Part shown: positions 26,483 through 35,232 of the stretch, piece after piece
Layout of the letters: every line of letters starts with the position of its first letter
Position numbering within the stretch: the stretch's first letter is position 1
Origin: Cellulomonas xylanilytica
GTDB taxonomy: Bacteria > Actinomycetota > Actinomycetes > Actinomycetales > Cellulomonadaceae
DNA: 64,000 nt
Assembly: GCF_007989805.1 (NCBI RefSeq)
Contig: NZ_BJUB01000002.1
Location: 372,001-436,000 of the forward strand
Direction: 5' to 3'
Made by a program: the position numbers and the translations under genes
The notes under the pieces: model-generated
What the model was told of the DNA's origin: nothing
The model's database searches: none
Seen by the model: only the letters and a program-made list of their open reading frames with translations

Positions 26483-27418
26483 ATGAGCACCGTCGACTCC
26501 GCCTCGCTCCTCATCGACGGCCCCTGGGAGCACCGGTACGTGGCCGCGAACGGCGCCCGGTTCCACGTGGCCGTCGCGGGCCCGGACGACCGCGACGCCC
26601 CCTTGGTCGTCCTCCTGCACGGCATCCCGCAGTTCTGGTGGGCGTGGCGCCACCAGCTGCCCGCGCTCGCCGAGGCGGGCTACCGCGTGGCCGCCATGGA
26701 CGTGCGTGGCACCGGCGGCTCCGACAAGCCTCCGGTCGGGTACGACGTGCCGACGCTGGCAGCGGACGTCGCCGGCGTCATCCAGTCCCTCGGCGCCGCG
26801 GACGCGGTGATCGTCGGCAGCGGGACCGGCGGCGAGATCGCGTGGGCCATGGCCGGCCTGCAGCCCGACCGGGTCCGTGCGGTCGCCGCCCTGGCCGCGC
26901 CGCACCCGCTGGACACCCGCGGGCACCCCCGCGCGGCCGTCCGCCCGTCGGCGCTGCGGCGGCTGGCGTTCGTGCAGCTGCCGTCCTTCCCGGAGCAGGC
27001 GCTGATGGAGGGCGACCTGGTGGCCCGGATCTTGCGCGAGTGGGGCGGCGCACCGGGCTGGCTCGACGCCCGTGCCGAGGCGACCTACAGCTCCGCGGCG
27101 CGCGTGCCCTTCGCCGCCCACAGCCAGATGGAGCAGCTGCGCTGGATGGTCCGGTCCATGCCCCGTCCGGACGGCCGCCGGTACCACGCGGCTCTCCAGG
27201 AGCGCACCCGGCCGGTCCCCGTGCTGCAGGTGCACGGCGGCCGGGACGGGCTGCGTCCCGCGTCGCGGGCGGCACTGTCCAAGGACACGACTGCGCTGGT
27301 GGCCTCGCGCTACCAGTTCGAGCTGCTGCCGCAGGCCGGGCACTACCCCGCCGAGGAGGCCCCGGAGCGCGTGACCGACCTGCTGCTGACGTGGCTGGGC
27401 GAGATCGAGCCGCTCTGA
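26483..27418 (+). CDS. alpha/beta-hydrolase, epoxide-hydrolase-like, nucleophile missing
   Basis: A 311-residue alpha/beta-hydrolase of the epoxide hydrolase/haloalkane dehalogenase branch. It has the oxyanion motif HGIPQFWWAW, the cap region after about residue 140, an acid candidate in HGGRDGLRP and the catalytic His in AGHYPAEEAPE. The nucleophile elbow, normally GHDWGG or GxSxG, reads VGSGTGGEIAW, so the nucleophile position carries Gly. It may be a non-catalytic homologue or use a neighbouring Ser. It starts 11 bases after nhaA. Confidence 0.78.
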   Translation: MSTVDSASLLIDGPWEHRYVAANGARFHVAVAGPDDRDAPLVVLLHGIPQFWWAWRHQLPALAEAGYRVAAMDVRGTGGSDKPPVGYDVPTLAADVAGVIQSLGAADAVIVGSGTGGEIAWAMAGLQPDRVRAVAALAAPHPLDTRGHPRAAVRPSALRRLAFVQLPSFPEQALMEGDLVARILREWGGAPGWLDARAEATYSSAARVPFAAHSQMEQLRWMVRSMPRPDGRRYHAALQERTRPVPVLQVHGGRDGLRPASRAALSKDTTALVASRYQFELLPQAGHYPAEEAPERVTDLLLTWLGEIEPL

Positions 27419-27422
27419 GCCC

Positions 27423-28145
27423 TCAGGGCTTCACCATGGCCGCGGCCTTCACCGGGTCGATCTCCCCGATGCCCGCCGACGGGCACAGCGACGCGACCGG
27501 GCACGCCCCGCAGGCCGGCTTGCGCGCGAAGCACGTCCGGCGCCCGTGGAAGATCAGCCGGTGCGAGGCCATGGTCCAGTCCCGGCGCGGCAGCAGCGCG
27601 CCGAGCTCCTGCTCGACCACCAGCGGGTCGTCGCTCGTGGTGTAGCCGAGCCGCTTGGAGAGCCGCATGACGTGCGTGTCGGTGGTGATGCCGGGGATGC
27701 CGAACGCGTTGCCGAGCACCACGTTGGCCGTCTTGCGGCCCACGCCCGGGAGGGTCACCAGGTCCTTCAGCCGCCCCGGGACCTCGCCACCGAAGCGCTC
27801 GACGAGGGCCTGCGACAGCCCCATGACCGACCTGGTCTTCGCCCGGAAGAACCCGGTGGGCTTCAGGATCTCCTCGACCTCCTCGGGGTTCGCGGCCGCG
27901 AGCGCCGCGGCGTCCGGGTAGCGCGCGAAGAGGATCGGCGTCGTCAGGTTCACGCGGACGTCCGTGGTCTGGGCCGACAGCACGGTGGCGACCAGCAGCT
28001 CGAACGGGGACGTGAAGTCCAGCTCGCAGTGCGCGTCGGGGTAGCGCACCGCCAGGGCGCGGTCGACCCGGCGGGCGCGTCGCGTGCGCGCGAGCGGCGA
28101 CTCGTCGCCCGGCACGCTGTCCGGAACGCTGTCTGCTGGGGTCAC
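27423..28145 (-). CDS. nth: endonuclease III (base-excision repair)
   Basis: A 240-residue DNA glycosylase/AP lyase that removes oxidised pyrimidines. The helix-hairpin-helix [14 protein letters not shown], the catalytic Asp in [14 protein letters not shown] and the Fe-S cluster spacing C-x6-C-x2-C-x5-C ([17 protein letters not shown]) are all present. I take GTG 28145 (VTPADS) as the start; an in-frame GTG at 28175 would add ten residues. The order nth next to crp matches mycobacteria. Confidence 0.94.
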   Translation of the reverse strand: MTPADSVPDSVPGDESPLARTRRARRVDRALAVRYPDAHCELDFTSPFELLVATVLSAQTTDVRVNLTTPILFARYPDAAALAAANPEEVEEILKPTGFFRAKTRSVMGLSQALVERFGGEVPGRLKDLVTLPGVGRKTANVVLGNAFGIPGITTDTHVMRLSKRLGYTTSDDPLVVEQELGALLPRRDWTMASHRLIFHGRRTCFARKPACGACPVASLCPSAGIGEIDPVKAAAMVKP

Positions 28146-28322
28146 GGGTGGCAGCCTACGACGCGTCGCCCACACCCGTACGGGGTGCCTCTGACCTGCG
28201 GCGTTGCTCCCTTGGGGTGATCTGCGGGGCCAGCCGGGCCGGTCCGCTCAAGGTCGACCCGTACCGGGCCGAATCCACCCACGGCACCCGTTCGAGGTGC
28301 CCGTCCGAGGAGGACCTGCCCC

Positions 28323-28733
28323 ATGACGTCACCCGTCGAGCAACGGGTCAACGATCTCCGCCTCGACCGGCGTGCGCTGCGCGCCGAGCGTGCTCGGGTC
28401 GCCTGGTGGCGCCGGCTCGTGCGCGCCCGCCTCGACCTGGCCGTCGCGCAGGCGGCCCGCCCGCAGACGCTGGGCGAGGAGATGGCCTTCCAGCTCCCGC
28501 TCGACGTGGGTCTCGACGTCCCGCGCCCCGCTGCCCTCGCCGCGGTGCTCGACGCGGGGACGGACGCGGTGGGGAGCCTGGGCGAGCTGAGGGCCCTCGA
28601 CGAGCAGCTGTCGACCTACGCGGCCGGCGTGGACGACGCCCTCACGCGGGCCACCGACCGGCTCATCGCCCGCCTCGCGGCGGACCCCGGCGTCGTCGTC
28701 ACCGGTCTGCGGGAGTCGCTGGGCCGCGGATGA
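28323..28733 (+). CDS. helical protein, possibly RsiG-like
   Basis: A 136-residue charged helical protein. The N-terminal helix (RVNDLRLDRRALRAERARVA, then WWRRLVRARLDLAVAQ) resembles the helix of RsiG, the cyclic-di-GMP-dependent anti-sigma factor of Streptomyces, but the published E-S-R-Q-D spacing is not met exactly, so the link is tentative. A second helical region (LRALDEQLSTYAAGVDDALT) follows. No sigma factor gene lies beside it. It sits 125 bases upstream of crp on the same strand. Confidence 0.5.
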   Translation: MTSPVEQRVNDLRLDRRALRAERARVAWWRRLVRARLDLAVAQAARPQTLGEEMAFQLPLDVGLDVPRPAALAAVLDAGTDAVGSLGELRALDEQLSTYAAGVDDALTRATDRLIARLAADPGVVVTGLRESLGRG

Positions 28734-28858
28734 CACCCGCCATGGGGCAGACTGGGTGCGGATCACGTCGCTGACCAGCGTCCGGTCCGACCGACTCCGT
28801 CGTGAACGTTGCCGCCACCGGGCTGAACCGGGTGCGGCCAGAGAGGTGAGGTGTCCCC

Positions 28859-29536
28859 GTGGAGGACGACATCGTGCTGTCGGCGCCGCTGTTCGCCGGG
28901 CTCGACCCGGAGGCGTCCGAGACGCTCGTCGCGACGATGAAGCCGATCGAGATCGCGCGCGGCGACGCCCTGTTCCAGGAGGGTGAGCCGGGCGACCGGC
29001 TGTACGTGGTCCGCGAGGGCAAGATCAAGCTCGGCCGCCGCTCGAACGACGGCCGCGAGAACCTGCTGGCCGTCCTCGGGCCGGGCGAGATGTTCGGCGA
29101 GCTGAGCCTCTTCGACCCGGGCCCCCGCACGGCGACCGCGACCGTCGTCGCCGACGCCGTGGTGCTCGAGCTCGGGCACGGCGACCTGATCCGCTGGCTC
29201 CAGGACAAGCCGACCGTCGCGCAGCACCTGCTCCAGGCGCTGGCCCGTCGGCTGCGCCGCACCAACGAGGCGCTCGCGGACCTGGTGTTCTCGGACGTGC
29301 CCGGCCGCGTCGCCAAGGCGCTGCTGGACCTGTCGACCCGCTTCGGCGAGAAGGTCGACGAGGGGATCCGGGTCGCGCACGACCTCACGCAGGAGGAGCT
29401 CGCGCAGCTGGTCGGCGCGTCCCGGGAGACCGTGAACAAGGCCCTCGCCGACTTCGCCGCCCGCGGCTGGGTGCGCCGCGAGGGCCGCGCGGTCGTGCTC
29501 CTGGACGTCGAGCGCCTGGAGCGCAGGGCCCGCTAG
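28859..29536 (+). CDS. glxR: Crp/GlxR-type cAMP-responsive global regulator
   Basis: A 225-residue CRP/FNR regulator. The cyclic-nucleotide domain includes GEPGDRLYVVREGKIKLGRR and the phosphate-binding cassette FGELSLFDPGPRTATAT. The DNA-binding helix region is TQEELAQLVGASRETVNKAL. It aligns along its length with M. tuberculosis Rv3676 and Corynebacterium GlxR, including DVPGRVAKALLDL and the RRAR C-terminus. These control carbon, respiration and cell-wall genes at TGTGA-N6-TCACA sites. Starts at GTG 28859. Its TAG overlaps the RidA stop at a CTAG. Confidence 0.95.
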   Translation: MEDDIVLSAPLFAGLDPEASETLVATMKPIEIARGDALFQEGEPGDRLYVVREGKIKLGRRSNDGRENLLAVLGPGEMFGELSLFDPGPRTATATVVADAVVLELGHGDLIRWLQDKPTVAQHLLQALARRLRRTNEALADLVFSDVPGRVAKALLDLSTRFGEKVDEGIRVAHDLTQEELAQLVGASRETVNKALADFAARGWVRREGRAVVLLDVERLERRAR

Positions 29537-30027
29537 GCGGTCTCGACGACGATCTCGACCTCGACCGGTGCGTCCATCGGCAGCACGGCCACGCCCACGG
29601 CCGAGCGCGCGTGCACGCCCGCGTCACCCAGGACGGCGTGCAGCAGCAGGCTGGCGCCGTTGACCACCGCGGGCTGACCGGTGAACGCCGGGTCGCTGGC
29701 CACGAAGCCGACGACCTTGGTGACGTGCACGATCCGGTCGAGCGCGTCGGCGCCCTGCGGTCCGCCCTCGGCGGCGACCACCGCGGCGACCGCGGCCAGC
29801 GCGTTCAGCGCGCAGGTCCGCGCGTACCCGGCCGCGTCGTCCGGCGTGACCAGCCCGTCGCCGACGCCCACCTTCCCGGTGGCCTGGAGCACACCCCCGA
29901 CCAGCGGCAGCTGCCCGGACGTGTAGACGTAGGCGCCGGACCGGACTGCCGGCACGTACGCCGCCAGCGGAAGAGCCACCTCGGGCAGCTCGAGCCCCAG
30001 CTCGGCGAGCCGCGCTGCGGCACCCAT
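29533..30027 (-). CDS. RidA-family (YjgF/YER057c) protein
   Basis: A 164-residue RidA-like protein. Members hydrolyse reactive enamine/imine intermediates made by PLP enzymes, though many subfamilies lack the catalytic Arg and have other roles. Recognisable are YVYTSGQLPLVGG, a central GYARTCALNALAAV helix and the C-terminal VAVLPMDAPVEVEIVVE. It starts with an ATG sharing a base with the upstream DUF4177 stop (TGATG). Confidence 0.88.
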   Translation of the reverse strand: MGAAARLAELGLELPEVALPLAAYVPAVRSGAYVYTSGQLPLVGGVLQATGKVGVGDGLVTPDDAAGYARTCALNALAAVAAVVAAEGGPQGADALDRIVHVTKVVGFVASDPAFTGQPAVVNGASLLLHAVLGDAGVHARSAVGVAVLPMDAPVEVEIVVETA

Positions 30028-30185
30028 CAGGACTCCTTGGGCCGCTTGAGGTAGGCCACGAGGCCGGCGTCGGGTCCCTGGATCACCTGGACGAGCTCCC
30101 AGCCGTCAGCGCCCCACTGGTCGAGGATCGCCTTCGTGGCGTGAATGATGAGCGGAATCGTCGCGTACTCCCACTGTGTGGCCAT
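30027..30185 (-). CDS. DUF4177-type small protein
   Basis: A 52-residue protein read from ATG 30185: MATQWEYATIPLIIHATKAI, then LDQWGADGWELVQVIQGPDA and GLVAYLKRPKES. The W-E-Y opening and DGWELVQVI core are typical of DUF4177, found upstream of ridA-like genes near crp in actinobacteria. It overlaps the RidA start by one base, so the pair is translationally coupled. Function unknown. Confidence 0.82.
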   Translation of the reverse strand: MATQWEYATIPLIIHATKAILDQWGADGWELVQVIQGPDAGLVAYLKRPKES

Positions 30186-30224
30186 GGGGGTCACCTTAAA
30201 GCCCCGCGCCGCGTCGGAGCGCTC

Positions 30225-30518
30225 TCACAGAACCTCGACGACGTCCGTCCCCACGAGCTCGTTGCGCCAGGAGCGCACCTCGGGGCGCCGGCGGAGCAGG
30301 GCCCGGCGCTCACGCTCGGTCATCCCGCCCCAGACGCCGAAGTCCATCCGGTTGTCGAGCGCGTCGGCGAGGCAGGAGAGCCGCACGGGACAGCCGGTGC
30401 ACACCGTGCGCGCCTCACGCTGGGCAGCGCCCTCGACGAAGAGCGCGTCGGGCGCGACCTTGCCCGTCCCGCACGCTGCGAGCGCTGTCCAGTGCGTGTC
30501 CTGCGCGACCGTGGTCAC
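30225..30518 (-). CDS. whiB4: WhiB-family Fe-S regulator (WhiB4/WblA position)
   Basis: A 97-residue WhiB protein with a [4Fe-4S]-binding cysteine set (AACGTGK, then CTGCPVRLSC) and the turn DFGVWGGMTERERR. The basic tail LLRRRPEVRSW likely contacts DNA or sigma factor. Its place between the crp group and the ponA2-like gene matches whiB4 of M. tuberculosis and wblA of Streptomyces, which sense redox state and influence development or antioxidant genes. Starts at GTG 30518 with GGGAGGA upstream. Divergent from the PBP gene. Confidence 0.9.
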   Translation of the reverse strand: MTTVAQDTHWTALAACGTGKVAPDALFVEGAAQREARTVCTGCPVRLSCLADALDNRMDFGVWGGMTERERRALLRRRPEVRSWRNELVGTDVVEVL

Positions 30519-30752
30519 TCATGTCCTCCCGAGCACGCCGAGGGGGGCGTGCCGTGGCATCCGCACCCGAGTCCTGCCGGGAAACTACTGGTAGGAGCAC
30601 CTTCCTGGCGAGACTCCGTTCGGGTCATTCCGTCAGATGGACGGATGACCGGGTCAGCGCCCGCCCAGCCCGATGTGCAGGTCCGGTGCAGGTCGGGGCG
30701 CCGCGAGCCCTTCCCGCGGGGTGCTGACAGGGCGTCCGACTACCCTGACGGC

Positions 30753-33227
30753 ATGCCGAACCCTGCGCGCCAGCGCGGCCGACAGGTCAACGTCTTCCAG
30801 GCGATCGCCCTCCTGCTCACGTTCGCGCTCGTCGCGGGCGTGTCCGGGGTGCTCGCCGCCGGTCTCGTCCTGCCCGGGGTCGCTGTTGCCAACGGCGTGA
30901 CGGACATGACCGTCACCGCCTTCGACGACCTGCCGACCGAGCTCGCGGAGACCGAGAAGGCGCTGCCCGAGAAGTCGGTCATCAAGGCGGCGGACGGCCG
31001 CCTGCTGGCGACGTTCTGGACGCAGAACCGGGTCGTGGTCCCGCTCGCGTCGATCTCGCCCCTGCTGCAGCAGGCCGTCATCGCGACGGAGGACAAGCGC
31101 TTCTACCAGCACGTGGGCGTCGACCCCACCGGCATGCTCCGCGCGTTCGTCAAGAACCAGACGGACGAGGACGGCGGCCAGGAGGGCGCCTCGACGCTCA
31201 CGCAGCAGTACATCAAGAACGTCCTCATCGAGGAGGCGCTCAGCAAGGAGACCGAGGCCGAGAAGCTCGAGGCCCTCCAGGCGGCCCGCGGGGCGACCGG
31301 CACCGAGGGGTACGCGCGCAAGCTGCGCGAGGCCAAGCTCGCCATCGCCCTCGAGAAGCGGATGAGCAAGGAAGAGATCCTCGAGAAGTACCTGAACATC
31401 GCGCCGTTCGGGGCGTCGGTGTACGGGGCCGAGTCCGCTGCGCAGTACTACTTCAGCAAGCCCGCGCTCGACCTGAACTACATCGAGGCCGCGACCATCG
31501 CCGGGGTGACCCAGAGCCCCACCAAGTGGGACCCGGTGCTCAACCCCGAGGCCTCGCAGACGCGTCGGGACCGCGTGCTGAAGCTCATGAACGAGCAGGG
31601 CTTCATCACCGACGAGGAGTACGCCGCCGGCATCGCGACCCCCCTGCCGGACACCATGCGCATCACGCCGCTGAAGCAGGGCTGCGTCGCGGCCGGTGAC
31701 GTCATCGCCGGCTCCGGCTACTTCTGCGACTTCGTCACCAAGGTCATCGCCAACGACGAGGCCTTCGGCGCCACGCGGGACGAGCGGGTCGGGCTCCTGT
31801 ACAAGGGCGGTCTGACCATCACCACGACGCTGGACCCGAACCTGCAGACGCTGGCCGACACCGAGGTGAAGAACGGCATCCCGGTCGACGACCCGTCGGG
31901 TGTCGCCAGCGCGATCGTCACCGTGCAGCCGGGCACCGGCAAGATCCTGGCGATGGCGCAGAACCGGATCTACGCCGCGGCGGCGACGCCGGGGTCGCGT
32001 GAGGAGTCCGTCAACTTCAACACCGACGGCGCGTACGGCGGCTCGGGCGGGTTCGCCCCCGGCTCGACGTTCAAGCCGTTCACCCTGCTCGAGTGGCTCA
32101 AGCAGGGCCACAGCCTCAACGACCAGGTCAACGGCACCGAGCGCACGCTGAACGAGAACCAGTTCGTCACGTGCGGCCAGAAGGGCCCGAACGTGCCGTG
32201 GAAGGTCGGGAACTCCGAGCCCGGCTCCGGGATGATGTCGGTGGCCAACGCCACGCAGAACTCCGTGAACCTCGCCTACCTGACCATGGCCACGCAGCTC
32301 GACATGTGCAACATCATGAAGGGCGCCGAGGCGCTGGGCATGCACACGGCCAAGCCGAAGGCGGACGGCACGAGCTCGCCGTCGGTCAACCCCTCGAACG
32401 TCATCGGCACCGACTCCGTGGCGCCCCTCTCGATGGCCGCGGCCTTCGCGTCCTTCGCGTCGGGCGGCGTCTACTGCAAGCCGATCGCGATCACCAGCGT
32501 GCAGAACGCCGACGGCGCCGAGCTGCCGATCCCGCAGGCCAACTGCGCCCAGGCGATCGAGCCGAAGTACGCCAATACCATGAACTTCGCCCTGGGCAAC
32601 GTGTGGAAGGGCACCGCCAAGTCGGTCGGCGCGCCGTCCTACCCGTCCGCCGGCAAGACGGGCACGACGACCCGCAACGAGGACACCTGGTTCGTCGGGT
32701 ACACGCCGCTGCTGGCGACCGCGGTGTGGGTGGGCTTCTCGCAGGCGCCCACCCCGGTGCAGAACATGACCATCAACGGGAAGTTCGTCCGGTACACCTT
32801 CGGGTCCACCATCGCGGCACCGACCTGGAAGCGGTTCACCGACCAGGCCCTCGCCGGCGTCGAGAACCCCGGCTTCGGGGCTCCGGACGACAAGCTCGTC
32901 TTCGGCGAGCGGGTGCCCGTGCCGTCCGTCGTCGGCAGGTCGGAGGGTGACGCACGCGCGATCCTCCAGCAGGCCGGCTTCAGCTCCAGCATCGACCCGA
33001 CCCAGGTGGGCTCGAACCTCCCCGCGGGGAACGTGGTGTCGCAGAGCTCGTCGGGCACCGCGACGCGCGGCACGACCATCGTCCTCACGCTGTCCAACGG
33101 TCAGGCGCCCGCCGGTCCGGCCCCCGGCCAGGGTCAGCCCGCTCCGGGCGGGCCGGGTGGCGGCGGCGGCGGCGGTGGCGACGGCGGTGGCCGCGGTAAC
33201 GGCAACGGCAACAACGGCAACGGTTAG
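30753..33227 (+). CDS. ponA2: class A penicillin-binding protein with PASTA domain (PonA2-like)
   Basis: An 824-residue bifunctional cell-wall synthase. After a short cytoplasmic tail come one TM (AIALLLTFALVAGVSGVLAA), a GT51 glycosyltransferase domain (EDKRFYQHVGVD with the catalytic Glu; EGASTLTQQYIKN) and a transpeptidase domain (GSTFKPF with nucleophile Ser, NSVN as SxN, AGKTGTT as KTG). One PASTA domain (VPSVVGRSEGDARAILQQAG) follows, then a Gly/Asn/Pro-rich tail. In mycobacteria PonA2 matters for stress and dormancy. The stop shares one base with the next start. Confidence 0.95.
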   Translation: MPNPARQRGRQVNVFQAIALLLTFALVAGVSGVLAAGLVLPGVAVANGVTDMTVTAFDDLPTELAETEKALPEKSVIKAADGRLLATFWTQNRVVVPLASISPLLQQAVIATEDKRFYQHVGVDPTGMLRAFVKNQTDEDGGQEGASTLTQQYIKNVLIEEALSKETEAEKLEALQAARGATGTEGYARKLREAKLAIALEKRMSKEEILEKYLNIAPFGASVYGAESAAQYYFSKPALDLNYIEAATIAGVTQSPTKWDPVLNPEASQTRRDRVLKLMNEQGFITDEEYAAGIATPLPDTMRITPLKQGCVAAGDVIAGSGYFCDFVTKVIANDEAFGATRDERVGLLYKGGLTITTTLDPNLQTLADTEVKNGIPVDDPSGVASAIVTVQPGTGKILAMAQNRIYAAAATPGSREESVNFNTDGAYGGSGGFAPGSTFKPFTLLEWLKQGHSLNDQVNGTERTLNENQFVTCGQKGPNVPWKVGNSEPGSGMMSVANATQNSVNLAYLTMATQLDMCNIMKGAEALGMHTAKPKADGTSSPSVNPSNVIGTDSVAPLSMAAAFASFASGGVYCKPIAITSVQNADGAELPIPQANCAQAIEPKYANTMNFALGNVWKGTAKSVGAPSYPSAGKTGTTTRNEDTWFVGYTPLLATAVWVGFSQAPTPVQNMTINGKFVRYTFGSTIAAPTWKRFTDQALAGVENPGFGAPDDKLVFGERVPVPSVVGRSEGDARAILQQAGFSSSIDPTQVGSNLPAGNVVSQSSSGTATRGTTIVLTLSNGQAPAGPAPGQGQPAPGGPGGGGGGGGDGGGRGNGNGNNGNG

Positions 33228-34177
33228 TGGGCATCTCGACGTCCGACGTCGCCCGCACGGCGGGAGCGGTCGCGCTCGCCGGCGCGGGCGCGCTCGCGTA
33301 CGCCTCGCTGGTGGAGGTGCGCTGGTACACGCTGCGGCAGGTCACCGTGCCGGTGCTCCCGGCCGGCCAGGACCCGCTGCGCATCCTGCACCTGTCGGAC
33401 CTGCACCTGACGCCCGGTCAGCGCCGGAAGGTCGACTGGGTCAAGGACCTGGCCTCGCTGGACCCGCACATGGTCGTCGACACGGGCGACAACTGGGCGC
33501 ACCTCGAGGCGATGCCGGCGCTGCTGGAGGCCCTGGAGCCGCACCTCGCGGTGCCCGGGGCGTTCGTGCTCGGCTCCAACGACTACATCGCCCCGGCACC
33601 CAAGAACCCGGCCCGGTACCTCCTGCCGGACGCCCGGCGACGTCCTGCGCAGACCCCTCCGGAGCTGCCGTGGCGCGAGCTGACGTCCCGCTTCCGGTCG
33701 GCGGGCTGGATCGACCTGACCAACCGCCGGGACGTGCTCAAGGTCGACGGCCGGGTGCTGTCCCTGGTGGGCACGGACGACGCGCACCTGGACCGCGACC
33801 GGTTCCCCGACGCCGGTGACGCCGACGACGCGCGGACCGGCCCGACCCCCGTCGACCTGCACCTGGGCATCACGCATGCGCCCTACCGGCGGGTCCTCGA
33901 CGCGATGCACGAGGACGACGTCGACCTGGCGATCGCCGGGCACACGCACGGCGGCCAGCTGGCCCTGCCGTTCTGGGGCGCCCTGGTGACCAACTGCGAC
34001 CTCGACACCCGCCGGGCCAAGGGTCTGCACGGGTGGCCCGGCCCGCGCCCGGACCAGCCCGGGGGCGCCGGCTCGACCTGGATGCACGTGTCCGCAGGGC
34101 TCGGGACGTCGCCGTACGCCCCCGTGCGGTTCGCGTGCCGCCCCGAGGCGACGCTGCTCACACTCGTCGCGCCCTGA
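33227..34177 (+). CDS. metallophosphoesterase (YkuE-like)
   Basis: A 316-residue protein with an N-terminal hydrophobic anchor (TAGAVALAGAGALAYASLV) and a calcineurin-like core: LSDLHLTP, VDTGDNWAH, LGSNDYIAP (replacing the more usual GNHD) and AGHTHGGQLALP. Relatives act on phosphodiesters, some lipid-linked. It starts at a GTG whose first base is the last base of the ponA2 stop (TAGTG), and the same gene pair occurs in mycobacteria, suggesting an envelope-related role. Confidence 0.88.
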   Translation: MGISTSDVARTAGAVALAGAGALAYASLVEVRWYTLRQVTVPVLPAGQDPLRILHLSDLHLTPGQRRKVDWVKDLASLDPHMVVDTGDNWAHLEAMPALLEALEPHLAVPGAFVLGSNDYIAPAPKNPARYLLPDARRRPAQTPPELPWRELTSRFRSAGWIDLTNRRDVLKVDGRVLSLVGTDDAHLDRDRFPDAGDADDARTGPTPVDLHLGITHAPYRRVLDAMHEDDVDLAIAGHTHGGQLALPFWGALVTNCDLDTRRAKGLHGWPGPRPDQPGGAGSTWMHVSAGLGTSPYAPVRFACRPEATLLTLVAP

Positions 34178-34225
34178 TCCAGTTTCGTCCCACGCCCCGT
34201 CGTCGGCTATCCTTGCCAGGCTCCA

Positions 34226-34299
<74 letters not shown>

Positions 34300-34302
34300 C
34301 AG

Positions 34303-34352
34303 ACGAGAAAGGCCCCTGATCAGCAGATCTGCTGATCAGGGGCCTTTCTCGT
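34303..34352. terminator. bidirectional terminator, 50-bp perfect palindrome
   Basis: Bases 34303-34352 form an uninterrupted inverted repeat centred on 34327/34328 (inner arm CCCCTGATCAGCAGA). It starts three bases after tRNA-Pro and ends four bases before the stop of the converging DUF4097 gene, so it serves both. Confidence 0.9.
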
Positions 34353-34356
34353 GCGG

Positions 34357-35232
34357 TCAGCCGCGCGGGCCCAGGTACTCCACGTACCCGTCGACCGTGT
34401 CGATCCGGACGTGGATCGGCGAGGTGGGATCGACGGCCCCCTCGACCGTCTGCCGGCCGTCCGCGGTGGTGATGTCGAGCGCGACCGGCCTCCCCGTGCC
34501 ATGCACGGTGACGCCCCCGTCGCTCGAGCGGACGTCGATGTTCGCCCGCGCGTCCCAGATCTCGGTCCGGCCGTCGCTGGACTGCGCGGTGACGTCCCCG
34601 GACACGTCGGAGATCTCGATGGGGCCGTCGGCCGAGCTCACGTCCACCGTCCCGCGGACGTCCCTGACCGACGTGCGGGCGTCGGCCGACCGGACCGTGA
34701 CGTCGCCGTCGATCTCGGAGACGTCCACCGAGCCGTCACTGACGTGCACGTCCAGGGGTCCGCGCAGCGACGTGGCGGTCACGGTGCCGTCGAGGGCACG
34801 CACGATCACCGAGGTGCCGTCCGGGACGGTCACGTCGAGCGACGCCGAGCAGAAGCCGGGCCGCCACCACTCGCACCGGTAGCTCACGCGCAGGCGGTCG
34901 GAGGACTCGTCGACCCGGTAGGTCGCCGTGGACAGGACCGTCCGCGACGTCCGGTCGACCTCCACGCGGTCGCCGCCGGTGGTCACCGTGACGTGCCCGT
35001 CGGCGACGAGCTCGACCACGGGCGCACCGTCGTAGGTGGCCGACTCGGCCACGGTCGTGGCCCCCTCGGACCCCATCGCGAGCAGGTCCACGGCGCTGTA
35101 GGCACCCGACAGGAGCAGGACGCCACCCACGATGCCGCCCACCCAGGTCAGGGCGCGTGCGCCGGGGCCGCGCGGGGTCGGGCTCGGCGCAGGGTTCGGG
35201 GGGCCGACCGGCCGTTCCAGGGTGTCGGTCAT
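34357..35232 (-). CDS. DUF4097 membrane-anchored beta-helix protein
   Basis: A 291-residue protein with a Pro-rich cytoplasmic N-terminus, one TM (ALTWVGGIVGGVLLLSGAYS) and a repetitive exported domain. Strand-turn units such as VHVSDGSVDVSEIDGDVTV, VDVSSADGPIEISDVSGDV and IDVRSSDGGVTVHG are typical of the DUF4097 adhesin-like beta-helix. The family often accompanies envelope-sensing regulators. The ATG overlaps the stop of the response regulator (ATGA), so this is the last gene of a three-gene operon with its regulators. Confidence 0.82.
   Translation of the reverse strand: MTDTLERPVGPPNPAPSPTPRGPGARALTWVGGIVGGVLLLSGAYSAVDLLAMGSEGATTVAESATYDGAPVVELVADGHVTVTTGGDRVEVDRTSRTVLSTATYRVDESSDRLRVSYRCEWWRPGFCSASLDVTVPDGTSVIVRALDGTVTATSLRGPLDVHVSDGSVDVSEIDGDVTVRSADARTSVRDVRGTVDVSSADGPIEISDVSGDVTAQSSDGRTEIWDARANIDVRSSDGGVTVHGTGRPVALDITTADGRQTVEGAVDPTSPIHVRIDTVDGYVEYLGPRG

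Noticed and set aside
28756..28768. Crp binding site upstream of glxR
   Set aside because: The GTGCGGATCAC stretch only loosely resembles TGTGA-N6-TCACA and lies within ordinary GC-rich sequence.
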